Assembly: GCA_031269635.1 (NCBI GenBank)
Contig: JAISYY010000224.1
Location: forward strand, 1-8,602
Direction of reading: 5' to 3'
Length of the DNA: 8,602 nucleotides
Source: Tannerella sp.
Lineage (GTDB): Bacteria > Bacteroidota > Bacteroidia > Bacteroidales > Tannerellaceae
The translations under genes were made by a program, and so were the position numbers. This document shows, one piece after another, positions 1-6,542 of the stretch. The first letter of the stretch is position 1; each line of letters begins with the position of its first letter. The notes under the pieces were generated by a model. It was not told where the DNA came from. It worked only from the letters and a program-made list of their open reading frames with translations, and searched no databases.

Positions 1-2103
1 CGATTCGAGGTAGTTGCGGCCGAAATCACGCGCAACATAGCGTCCCGAGCGGTCATGGTCGTCCCACGTCTGAGAGGCCATTTGCAACGGCACAAGAAGG
101 CATATCAGCGATGCCGCCGTAGCCGTAACGGCCGGAGGCAATTTCGCCCGTTCCAGCAGTTGGGCGATGCCGATTACCCCGATACCGATCCAGATACAAA
201 ACGCATAGAATGAACCGGCGTAAGCATAATCCCTTTCGCGCGGCTGGAAAGGTGTCTGGTTGAGGTATAGAACAATGGCTATACCCGTCATGAAAAACAG
301 GAAGAAGGTGACCCAGAAACTTTGTATGCCCGTTTCGCCTTTTCGCAACGCCTGGACTAAAATTCCGATGATTCCGAGTATCAGGGGAAGCATGTAGAAC
401 GCATTATGGGCTTTGTTTTCGGTAATATCAAGCGGCATATTATCCTGCGGGCCAAGACGCGCTTCGTCGAGGAATTTGATTCCCGTCATCCAGTTTCCAT
501 GTATAATGTTGCCGTGTCCCTGTGTATCATTCTGACGCCCGGAGAAATTCCACATAAAGTAGCGCCAGTACATGAAGTTCATTTGATAGGAGAAAAGGAA
601 GCGCAGGTTTTCGACAAATGTCGGTTTCATAACCGTTTTCGGTTCGCTTCCGGGAGAATTTATTCTGACAGGCGTTCCTTTGACATTTCCCCATTCCTTA
701 TATCCGCTTATGTGACTTTCGTCCGCAGAACTGTGCATGCGCGGGAATAACATGCATGTTTCTTCGATGTAAACTCTCCGCCCGTTTTCCGCAGATATAA
801 AGTAACGGTCTTTTTCATTCGGATTTTCCTTTATGACGCGCGTCCATGTCGGGATTCCGGGTTTCTCGACCGAAACGACGCGGTTTCCTTTGGTCTCCCG
901 TTTTTCTTCCGAAACATACGTTTTCCCGTACAGCAGCGGCGTTTCGCCATATTGCTCACGTGCAAGATAGGTGCGAAGCGTAAAGATATCGCTCGGTTTA
1001 TTCTGGTTCATCGGCGTATCTGCCGTTGCGCGGATCAGGATCAGCGCAAACGTGGAGTATCCGATGAGGATGACCAACAATGATACAAGGATTGTGTTTA
1101 TTACCTTGATATTTATTTTTTTGTACCGGAACATGAACAGGGTCAGCGCAGCGATGATGAGAATCCCTAACAAATAACCGCTTCCGACGAAAGGTATCCC
1201 CAGAAGCGTTATGGAGAGGATGAATGCGATTTTCATGCGGCGCTCATTGACCTGCTCGCGCATGGTTTCCCATATTGCCCAGATCAGGACGCCCGTAATG
1301 ATTATCATATATGCAAATACCCCTGAATTGTAGGGCAACCCTAATCCGTTTACGAATAACAGTTCAAACCATCCGCATACTTCCACGAGGCTTTGGACAA
1401 TGCCAAACATCATGATTGCAATCATGGCGAACGATATCAATAATGCAAATACAGTGCCTTTAAGTGTCGGATTGGGATATTTTTTATAATAGTAAACAAG
1501 TACGATGGCCGGGATACAAAGCAGGTTCAGCAGGTGAACGCCGATACTCAGTCCCATCAGATACGCGATAAGTACGATCCAGCGGTCGGCATGTGGCGCG
1601 TCGGCGTGATCCTCCCATTTCAGGATAAGCCAGAAAACTACGGCCGTGAATAAGGATGACGAAGCGTAAACTTCGCCTTCGACAGCGCTGAACCAGAATG
1701 TATCGCTGAACGTACAGGCCAGGGAACCGGCTAATCCGCTGCCGAGGATAAGTATGATTTGTGACGGCGTTATTGCCTTAACATCACTTACGATCAGTTT
1801 CCGTGCAAGGTGCGTAATCGTCCAGAAAAGAAATAAAATAGTCAGTGCGCTGAACAGGGCCGACATTGAATTAATCATTTTAGCTGCATTCGCCACATCC
1901 GACAGATGGGAAAAGATGTTCCCTATTAACATGAATAGCGGCGCTCCGGGCGGGTGTCCCACTTCAAGCTTATAGGCCGACAGGATGAACTCTCCACAGT
2001 CCCAAAAACTGGCTGTCGGTTCGATTGTCATTAAATAGACGGTCGCTGCAATGGCAAAAACAAGCCCGCCCGTAATATTATTCGCTAACTGAAATTTCTT
2101 CAT
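1..2103 (-). CDS. DUF2723 (TMEM260-like, GT117-type) multi-span membrane protein, 3' end outside window
   Basis: Reading the minus strand from the ATG at 2103-2101 gives 701 open codons with no stop up to the window edge, so the C-terminus is missing. The protein starts with a membrane span (about residues 10-27), then FWDCGEFI (33-40) and VGHPPGAPL (48-56), which are hallmark N-terminal motifs of DUF2723 (PF11028). More hydrophobic spans follow to about residue 355. A soluble stretch covers about 358-565, and further spans follow it. The motif RERDYAYAG is at 622-630, and a WDDHDRSGRY motif begins near 680. Family members in Bacteroidota are often around 1000 residues or more, so perhaps a third is missing. 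The human homologue TMEM260 is a protein O-mannosyltransferase. By analogy this could be a GT-C-type glycosyltransferase using a lipid-linked sugar at the inner membrane, with the acidic D35/E38 loop as candidate active site. That activity is inferred, while family membership is secure. Confidence 0.9.
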   Translation of the reverse strand, partial: MKKFQLANNITGGLVFAIAATVYLMTIEPTASFWDCGEFILSAYKLEVGHPPGAPLFMLIGNIFSHLSDVANAAKMINSMSALFSALTILFLFWTITHLARKLIVSDVKAITPSQIILILGSGLAGSLACTFSDTFWFSAVEGEVYASSSLFTAVVFWLILKWEDHADAPHADRWIVLIAYLMGLSIGVHLLNLLCIPAIVLVYYYKKYPNPTLKGTVFALLISFAMIAIMMFGIVQSLVEVCGWFELLFVNGLGLPYNSGVFAYMIIITGVLIWAIWETMREQVNERRMKIAFILSITLLGIPFVGSGYLLGILIIAALTLFMFRYKKINIKVINTILVSLLVILIGYSTFALILIRATADTPMNQNKPSDIFTLRTYLAREQYGETPLLYGKTYVSEEKRETKGNRVVSVEKPGIPTWTRVIKENPNEKDRYFISAENGRRVYIEETCMLFPRMHSSADESHISGYKEWGNVKGTPVRINSPGSEPKTVMKPTFVENLRFLFSYQMNFMYWRYFMWNFSGRQNDTQGHGNIIHGNWMTGIKFLDEARLGPQDNMPLDITENKAHNAFYMLPLILGIIGILVQALRKGETGIQSFWVTFFLFFMTGIAIVLYLNQTPFQPRERDYAYAGSFYAFCIWIGIGVIGIAQLLERAKLPPAVTATAASLICLLVPLQMASQTWDDHDRSGRYVARDFGRNYLES

Positions 2104-2131
2104 TTCTGTATATTGTTTTATAGTTTGACCG

Positions 2132-2139
2132 CAAAAATA
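2132..2139 (-). promoter_or_regulatory. Bacteroides-type -7 promoter box for the DUF2723 gene
   Basis: The minus strand reads TATTTTTG, a match to the Bacteroidetes -7 consensus TAnnTTTG, 28 bp upstream of the ATG at 2103. I see no convincing TTTG -33 element at the expected distance. The box suggests the DUF2723 gene has its own promoter rather than depending only on read-through from the HIT gene. Confidence 0.6.
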
Positions 2140-2208
2140 CGAAAATCCACTGGTTCTATAACGTATTATTGTCTTTATTTATTGTTAAAGGGGGGAATTT
2201 CGTCCGTT

Positions 2209-2604
2209 TCATTTTAATTTCGCCCTGATCTTTTCGGCTATGGAAGCCAATTCTTCGGGAGAAAGTTTGAGTTTCGGATTGCAGAAAAACATATCCGCTT
2301 CCCTGTTCATGGGAATTAAATGTATATGGGCGTGGGGAACTTCAAGTCCCATAACGGTGACGCCAACCCTTGTGCAGGGGATAGCTTCCTTAATCGCTAC
2401 GGCTATTTTTTTTGCAAAGATCATCATGCGTCCGAGCGCGTCATCGTCGATATCGAAAATGTAATCCGTTTCTTTTTTTGGAATGACAAGCGTATGTCCC
2501 GTTGTAACCGGATAGATATCCAGGAACGCGAAAAACTCATCGTTTTCCCCGATTTTATAACTCGGTATTTCTCCTGCAACTATTTTGCTGAATATGGATG
2601 CCAT
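2209..2604 (-). CDS. HIT-family nucleotide hydrolase/transferase
   Basis: This 131-residue protein carries the histidine-triad signature HAHIHLI at residues 91-97 (H-x-H-x-H-hydrophobic-hydrophobic). The middle histidine, H93, is the expected nucleophile. The upstream GHTLVIPK block (36-43) is also typical of the family. HIT proteins of this size are intracellular and hydrolyse nucleoside phosphoramidates or dinucleotides such as AMP-NH2 or Ap4A, but the true substrate cannot be read from the sequence. The N-terminus reads SIFSKI where many relatives have a CIFCKI zinc-type motif, so that metal site is absent. I chose the ATG at 2604 over an in-frame TTG at 2616 because MASIFSKI is the usual family start. 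It lies 20 bp downstream of the greA stop and is probably co-transcribed with greA. Confidence 0.92.
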   Translation of the reverse strand: MASIFSKIVAGEIPSYKIGENDEFFAFLDIYPVTTGHTLVIPKKETDYIFDIDDDALGRMMIFAKKIAVAIKEAIPCTRVGVTVMGLEVPHAHIHLIPMNREADMFFCNPKLKLSPEELASIAEKIRAKLK

Positions 2605-2624
2605 GACTGTTATCAATTTATATA

Positions 2625-3101
2625 TTATATACCTAAAGATATTTCGAGGATTTCAAAATTCATAGTCCCGGAGGGTACTTTTATGTCTACGATATCGCCG
2701 ACTTTTTTGCCTATAAGCCCTTGCGCTATAGGTGTGCTAACGGCAATTTTGTTCTCTTTGAGATTCGCTTCCGAATCGGATACAATCGTATACGACATGA
2801 CGGATTTCGTCTTCGTGTTTTTTATTTTGACCCTGTTCATAATCTGCACGGCATCTGTTTTTAGCTGTGATTCGTCAATGAGGCGGGCATTGGAAAGCAT
2901 GCCTTTCATTTGTGCGATTTTAGCTTCAAGAATGCCTTGAGCTTCTCGTGCAGCGTCATACTCTGCATTTTCCGATAAGTCGCCTTTGTCGCGGGCTTCC
3001 GCAATCTGAGCGGATATCTCCGGGCGTTTTACCGATTCCAAAAAATTAATTTCGGCTAAAATTTTGTTATAGCCTTCTTCCGACATATAGGTAACAGCCA
3101 T
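2625..3101 (-). CDS. greA: transcription elongation factor GreA
   Basis: The 158-residue protein has the normal length and two-part layout of GreA. The N-terminal half is an antiparallel coiled coil carrying the tip motif DKGDLSENAEY (38-48). Acidic residues D41 and E44 there are the ones that enter the RNA polymerase secondary channel and stimulate cleavage of backtracked RNA. The C-terminal half is the FKBP-like domain, with TPIAQGLIGKKVGD (about 123-136) and the closing NFEILEI strand. It acts in the cytoplasm on stalled RNA polymerase. The ATG at 3101 is the natural start; its upstream region is A-rich without a clear Shine-Dalgarno. A strong -33/-7 promoter lies about 90 bp upstream, and a terminator-like hairpin sits between promoter and start codon. 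The HIT gene follows after 20 bp. Confidence 0.97.
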   Translation of the reverse strand: MAVTYMSEEGYNKILAEINFLESVKRPEISAQIAEARDKGDLSENAEYDAAREAQGILEAKIAQMKGMLSNARLIDESQLKTDAVQIMNRVKIKNTKTKSVMSYTIVSDSEANLKENKIAVSTPIAQGLIGKKVGDIVDIKVPSGTMNFEILEISLGI

Positions 3102-3129
3102 AATTTTATTTCATTTTTTTTTAGTAGAT

Positions 3130-3163
3130 AAAAAAAGAATCCCGGCCAACATTTGATAGCCGG
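3130..3163 (-). terminator. terminator-like hairpin with U-tract inside the greA leader (possible attenuator)
   Basis: On the minus strand the RNA would form a stem of CCGGC with GCCGG, extended by a G-U and a U-A pair (3142-3148 with 3157-3163), around a short loop. It is followed by AUUC and then seven U residues (3136-3130). This is the form of an intrinsic terminator. It lies downstream of the greA promoter and about 30 bp before the greA start, so it could end some transcripts early. It could instead act on read-through from the lipoprotein gene upstream. The stem is short, so its strength is uncertain. Confidence 0.5.
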
Positions 3164-3189
3164 AACCCAGGTTTGTAATAATTCTGGTG

Positions 3190-3221
3190 CAAAAATACAC
3201 GTAAAGTTTAATATAAACAAA
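3190..3221 (-). promoter_or_regulatory. greA promoter, Bacteroides-type -33/-7
   Basis: The minus strand has TTTG (3221-3218), a 20-base spacer, then TATTTTTG (3197-3190). This matches the Bacteroidetes primary sigma consensus TTTG / TAnnTTTG with its usual 19-21 base spacing, and is the best promoter in the window. Transcription would start near 3185, giving a greA leader of roughly 80 bases that includes the terminator-like hairpin. Confidence 0.75.
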
Positions 3222-3224
3222 TCA

Positions 3225-3241
3225 TATAAAGATGCTTTATA
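3225..3241 (-). terminator. weak A/T-rich hairpin after the thioredoxin-like lipoprotein gene
   Basis: A perfect 7-bp inverted repeat, TATAAAG and CTTTATA around a 3-base loop, lies 12 bp after the stop codon of the lipoprotein gene. On the minus strand it is followed by a moderately T-rich stretch (TGATTTGTTTATATT). It could be a weak terminator, but the stem is nearly all A-T pairs and it borders the greA -33 element, so it may be chance. Confidence 0.3.
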
Positions 3242-3253
3242 ACATGTTTTTCT

Positions 3254-4417
3254 TTATAGCACGGATTTTATGTCATCCTCTATTGTTTCAATGGACTCAA
3301 TACGCTTGGCCATTTCTCCCTTTTTATTTATGAGGAATAGCGCCGGAAGCTGCCTTACATTGTATATGGCGGCGATGGACGAATAAATCGATTGAGGGTC
3401 GCGGACGCTTGTCCAAGGTATGTTTGACGCCGCATTTTTCCAGAAATGAGCGTCGCTGTCTAATGATATCTGGTAGATCTCGAATCCGTGTCCTTTGTAT
3501 TTGCCGTATAATTCATTTAATTTTATGTTGAAGGTGGGAGACCATTCCGTCTGATAAGCCGTGAAATTTATGAGTACCGCTTTCCCCCGGACGATGTTGC
3601 TTAACTTTATCTTGTTATCGTTTATGTCCGGCAGGTCGATATCAATGAAATTCACTTCTTCCGCATCGTCCAGGTTCAGGTTTTTTCTGCGTTCTCCGCG
3701 TGTGACCCGCATGGATTGAAGCGCCAGCGATTCGAGCTGTTTGGCGCGCGGACTTTCCGGATAGTAGGCTTTATGGCTTGTCGCCACGGCGCCGTAAGCT
3801 TTTGAGTCTGTCCTGTCGTATAAATCGAAGAACCACAGTCCGTCGATCTGCTGGAACAGCGCGAAATATGCAACCGGAGAAGCCGGTGCTCCGAATATGT
3901 ATTTGAGCGCAATGTCTTTGTAAGAATTTATGGCTTTCAGTGCACTTTCCTGGTACGTGGTATCAGGAATGAGATTCATCCCGCGACTGTCGCGCAGCTT
4001 GCGGATTTCATGGTTCGCGTCTAACTGCGCCAAAGTTATTTCCTTGATCGCCTTGCAGTTTTCGGAGCCTTCGACCGTATATGAAGTGGCAAAATTGTGG
4101 GCATCGGCTGTGAACACGACGGTTTCGGAAGAATCAATGGAAAAATGAATCGGTAACCGTTGATTTTTTAATTTCAAGCGATAAAAATCCGGGTATTGGG
4201 GACGTTTTTGCTTAAATAAAAACTTGCCGTCAGGCTTTAGCTTGAGGGAATCAACGGGTATAACGGTTGATAACCCCGTATTCTCAAGATATAAGATCTG
4301 TCCGGTGGCTCCTGCAATAACGCCTTTGACGGTGAACTCATCGGATTTACCGCACCCGCCGATTATAATAAATAAGCAACATGCAGTGACGATTCTGTAG
4401 ATAAATTTATTTTTCAT
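3254..4417 (-). CDS. DUF4369/TlpA-like thioredoxin-fold lipoprotein lacking the CxxC active site
   Basis: The 387-residue protein begins with a lipoprotein signal: KNK, a hydrophobic core, then IIIGGC with the lipidated cysteine at C22. Residues about 27-120 (FTVKGVIAGATGQILYLEN onward) resemble the DUF4369 beta-sandwich common in Bacteroidota. A helical middle section follows, then a C-terminal thioredoxin-like domain (about 258-387) with the strand AVLINFTAY (280-288). The usual WCGPC site is replaced by QTEWSP (289-294), so both redox cysteines are missing. The cis-proline loop QLPALFLI (356-363) is kept. It therefore probably does not act as a disulfide reductase; binding or structural roles are possible. 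It should sit in the periplasm, anchored to a membrane. The gene diverges from the isomerase operon and has its own -7 box at 4459-4466. Confidence 0.85.
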   Translation of the reverse strand: MKNKFIYRIVTACCLFIIIGGCGKSDEFTVKGVIAGATGQILYLENTGLSTVIPVDSLKLKPDGKFLFKQKRPQYPDFYRLKLKNQRLPIHFSIDSSETVVFTADAHNFATSYTVEGSENCKAIKEITLAQLDANHEIRKLRDSRGMNLIPDTTYQESALKAINSYKDIALKYIFGAPASPVAYFALFQQIDGLWFFDLYDRTDSKAYGAVATSHKAYYPESPRAKQLESLALQSMRVTRGERRKNLNLDDAEEVNFIDIDLPDINDNKIKLSNIVRGKAVLINFTAYQTEWSPTFNIKLNELYGKYKGHGFEIYQISLDSDAHFWKNAASNIPWTSVRDPQSIYSSIAAIYNVRQLPALFLINKKGEMAKRIESIETIEDDIKSVL

Positions 4418-4458
4418 ATATACTTAATTTCCTCAATGTAAATTTTTCATTGTGCTTG

Positions 4459-4466
4459 CAAAGATA
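4459..4466 (-). promoter_or_regulatory. -7 promoter box for the thioredoxin-like lipoprotein gene
   Basis: The minus strand reads TATCTTTG, matching TAnnTTTG, 41 bp upstream of the ATG at 4417. No clear TTTG is present 19-21 bases further upstream. The box lies back to back with the plus-strand box at 4508-4515. Confidence 0.55.
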
Positions 4467-4507
4467 CGATAAAAAATAAATAATATGTATGAATTGAAAA
4501 AAAATTG

Positions 4508-4515
4508 TATATTTG
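4508..4515 (+). promoter_or_regulatory. -7 promoter box for the isomerase-kinase-yjbQ operon
   Basis: TATATTTG matches the Bacteroidetes -7 consensus. The start codon at 4540 is only 24 bp downstream, so the leader would be about 20 bases. A TATG at 4484-4487 is at the right distance to be a degraded -33 element, but the match is poor. Confidence 0.55.
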
Positions 4516-4539
4516 CGTCATGAAAAAATATATTTTACC

Positions 4540-5148
4540 ATGTTATATGAAGAAATAAAGTCTATTATAGACAGGGAATCTGAAGCTGTCCGCAATATAC
4601 CGGTCACGGAATCTTACGGAAAAGCAGTTGATTTGATATTCGAACACGTCCATAAAAGGGGCGGGTCAGTGATTATAAGCGGCATGGGTAAAGCCGGACA
4701 AATAGCGATGAATGTAGCTACTACGTTCAGTTCGACGGGAACGCCGGCCTACTTCCTTCATCCCAGTGAAGCGCAGCATGGCGACTTGGGTATTATGCGC
4801 GAAAATGATATTATGCTCTTGATTTCCAATTCGGGCAAGACGCGTGAACTGGAAGAACTCGTTTGTTTGTCGCGCGGATTGGTGCCGGAAATTAAATTTA
4901 TCGTCATCACATCCAACCCGGATAGCCCATTGGCGAAAGAAGCCGATGTTTGCCTGTTGACGGGCGCTCCGGACGAAGTATGCCCGTTAGGCCTTACGCC
5001 GACTACTTCGACTACGGTTATGACCGTTATCGGTGACATGCTTGTTGTCAGCGTTATGAAGAGAATCGGTTTTACAAATGCGGATTATGCCAAACGTCAT
5101 CACGGCGGCTATCTTGGTGAAAAAAGCCGTGAACAAAGTAAATGCTAA
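4540..5148 (+). CDS. SIS-domain phosphosugar isomerase, KdsD/KpsF type without CBS domains (probable D-arabinose-5-phosphate isomerase)
   Basis: The 202-residue protein is a single SIS domain. It contains SGMGKAG (47-53), HPSEAQHGDLG (74-84), SNSGKTRELEEL (96-107), the TPTTSTT block (153-159) and a C-terminal HHGG (187-190). Residues K51, H80, E103 and the H187/H188 pair line up by spacing with K59, H88, E111 and H193 of E. coli KdsD. This supports interconversion of ribulose 5-phosphate and arabinose 5-phosphate, the first step toward KDO for lipopolysaccharide. E. coli KdsD and KpsF are about 320 residues with a CBS pair at the C-terminus. This one stops after the SIS domain, like known short relatives, including one in Bacteroides fragilis. 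I chose the ATG at 4540 because an in-frame TTG at 4513 overlaps the -7 box. It heads a tight operon, with the kinase 12 bp downstream. Confidence 0.85.
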   Translation: MLYEEIKSIIDRESEAVRNIPVTESYGKAVDLIFEHVHKRGGSVIISGMGKAGQIAMNVATTFSSTGTPAYFLHPSEAQHGDLGIMRENDIMLLISNSGKTRELEELVCLSRGLVPEIKFIVITSNPDSPLAKEADVCLLTGAPDEVCPLGLTPTTSTTVMTVIGDMLVVSVMKRIGFTNADYAKRHHGGYLGEKSREQSKC

Positions 5149-5160
5149 AAGAAAACCGGT

Positions 5161-6087
5161 ATGCGTAAAGTAATAGGAATAGGGGAGACGATTCTCGATA
5201 TAATTTTTGAAAACGGACAGCCGGAGCGTTCGGTCGTGGGCGGTTCGGTTTTGAATGGGATGGTTTCATTGAGCCGCCTGGGGATTCCTGTAACATTCAT
5301 CAGCGAAGTCGGTGATGACCGTGTGGGAAATATGGTTTGCGACTTTATGTCGGCAAACGGGATGAAAACGGATTGCATAGACCGGTTCGAAGGGCGTAAA
5401 AGTCCCGTTTCGTTGGCCTTTCTCGATGCCGACAGGAAGGCCGAATATATTTTCCATACCGATTATCCGGAAAAACGGCTGAACATGCCTTTCCCGGAAA
5501 TAGAGGAGGATGATATTTTCGTGTTCGGTTCGTTTTACGCCCTGAATCCTTTATACCGGGATCGTTTTGTGGCATTTTTAAAAGAGGCGGAAAAACGCCG
5601 GGCATTGATATACTATGATCCCAACTTCCGCGCCGCCCACAAGTCCGACCGTGACCGGTTACGCCGGATGGTTTCCGAAAACTGCGGATATGCGACGATT
5701 GTGCGCGGTTCGGATGAAGATTTTTGTAATCTATATGAAAAAACGGATATGAACGAAGTCTATTCGGAAATCATACGGCCACACTGTACCTGTTTGCTGA
5801 CAACGCATGGTGCAGAGGGCGTAAACCTTTATACGGACAGCGTAACGGCGCATTTCGATTCAAAAAGGATCACGCCGGTAAGTACGATTGGGGCGGGCGA
5901 TAATTTTAATGCCGGTATCGTCTATGGGTTGATAAAGTATGGTATCGCTCGCCGTGACGTCCCGGAATTGACGGCGGAAGAATGGGCGAAAGTGGTTCAG
6001 TGTGGAATAGATTTATCGGCGGAGGTTTGCGGCAGTTACTCAAATTATATATCGCCGGAATTTGCAGCAGCGTACAGGAATATTTAA
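5161..6087 (+). CDS. PfkB/ribokinase-family sugar kinase
   Basis: The 308-residue length is normal for the family. Visible motifs are the N-terminal GETILDII (8-15), the substrate-side glycine pair in VVGGSV (25-30) with SLSRLG downstream, YDPNFR (152-157), and the signature STIGAGDNFNAG (241-252). In this signature GAGD forms the anion hole and D247 is the expected catalytic base. Such enzymes use ATP to phosphorylate sugars or sugar phosphates in the cytoplasm. The closest-sounding annotation would be fructokinase-like, but the substrate cannot be assigned from sequence alone. It starts 12 bp after the isomerase stop, and yjbQ follows after another 12 bp. The pairing suggests that the two enzymes share a sugar-phosphate substrate or product, which is inference. 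Confidence 0.88.
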   Translation: MRKVIGIGETILDIIFENGQPERSVVGGSVLNGMVSLSRLGIPVTFISEVGDDRVGNMVCDFMSANGMKTDCIDRFEGRKSPVSLAFLDADRKAEYIFHTDYPEKRLNMPFPEIEEDDIFVFGSFYALNPLYRDRFVAFLKEAEKRRALIYYDPNFRAAHKSDRDRLRRMVSENCGYATIVRGSDEDFCNLYEKTDMNEVYSEIIRPHCTCLLTTHGAEGVNLYTDSVTAHFDSKRITPVSTIGAGDNFNAGIVYGLIKYGIARRDVPELTAEEWAKVVQCGIDLSAEVCGSYSNYISPEFAAAYRNI

Positions 6088-6099
6088 ATTATATATGTT

Positions 6100-6516
6100 A
6101 TGAAATCGTATCGAAAAGAATTGTGGTTTGAAACCGACCGTCGCAGGCAAATGCTTAATATTACGCCTGTTGTAGAAAACTGTTTGCGCGAAAGCGGAAT
6201 AACGGAAGGTTTGCTTCTTTGTAACGCGATGCATATCACCGCGAGTGTTTTCATCAATGATGACGAAAGCGGGTTGCATCATGATTTTGAAGTATGGTTA
6301 GAGAAACTGGCGCCCGAAAAACCGTATAACCAATACCGGCACAACGGTTTTGAAGATAATGCGGACGCCCATATCAAACGCACGCTCATGGGGCGCGAAG
6401 TCGTGGTGGCCGTTTCCGGGGGTAAACTGGATTTTGGGCCGTGGGAGCAGATTTTCTATGGGGAATTTGACGGGAAACGCCGCAAACGGGTGCTTGTCAA
6501 GATTATAGGGGAATAG
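6100..6516 (+). CDS. YjbQ/UPF0047 family protein
   Basis: The 138-residue protein matches the YjbQ family (PF01894) over its whole length. Recognisable blocks are NAMHITASVFINDDE (42-56), the DFEVWLEKLAP stretch (62-72), YRHNGFEDNADAHIKRTLMG (79-98) and SGGKLDFGPWEQIFYGEFDG (106-125). The conserved H45, H81, D89 and H91 probably form the binding or metal site. E. coli YjbQ has been reported to have weak thiamine-phosphate synthase activity, but the family's main role is unsettled, so I give no pathway. It is the third gene in a row spaced by 12 bp and probably belongs to the isomerase-kinase operon. The start codon is overlapped by a two-codon ATG-TTA-TGA reading frame, a context also found before the fucosidase gene. 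Confidence 0.93.
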   Translation: MKSYRKELWFETDRRRQMLNITPVVENCLRESGITEGLLLCNAMHITASVFINDDESGLHHDFEVWLEKLAPEKPYNQYRHNGFEDNADAHIKRTLMGREVVVAVSGGKLDFGPWEQIFYGEFDGKRRKRVLVKIIGE

Positions 6517-6517
6517 G

Positions 6518-6538
6518 AACAAAGCCGGGGGCTTTGTT
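6518..6538 (+). terminator. perfect 9-bp hairpin between yjbQ and the fucosidase gene
   Basis: AACAAAGCC and GGCTTTGTT form a perfect 9-bp stem around a GGG loop, one base after the yjbQ stop codon. The 3' arm ends in TTTGTT, but the bases after it (AATCAAGAATT) are not a strong U-tract. It may end or reduce transcription of the three-gene operon, or protect the 3' end of its mRNA. No TAnnTTTG box was seen between it and the fucosidase start, so some read-through is likely. Confidence 0.5.
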
Positions 6539-6542
6539 AATC

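Noticed and set aside
406..1975. Several short plus-strand frames (406-750, 971-1177, 1754-1975).
   Set aside because: All lie opposite the continuous 701-codon DUF2723 gene, whose family motifs are unambiguous.
2181..2200. A run of six Gs and a loose CTTTA/TAAAG pair after the HIT gene, considered as a terminator.
   Set aside because: The stem is only five A/T-rich pairs with a long loop and no U-tract, so it does not support a terminator call.
2605..2616. A TTG start for the HIT protein giving four extra residues.
   Set aside because: The ATG at 2604 gives the usual MASIFSKI start, and no better ribosome-binding context favours the TTG.
2320..2940. A 206-codon open frame on the plus strand across the HIT and greA genes.
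   Set aside because: It spans two clear minus-strand genes and their gap, begins inside the HIT motif region and has no domain-like sequence. It is a shadow frame.
3241..3248. The palindrome AACATGTT just after the thioredoxin-like lipoprotein gene.
   Set aside because: Eight bases in A/T-rich DNA are easily found by chance and there is no second copy to suggest an operator.
4513..4539. An upstream TTG start for the isomerase giving nine extra residues.
   Set aside because: The TTG is part of the predicted -7 promoter box, so it would lie upstream of the transcription start; the ATG at 4540 fits the family better.
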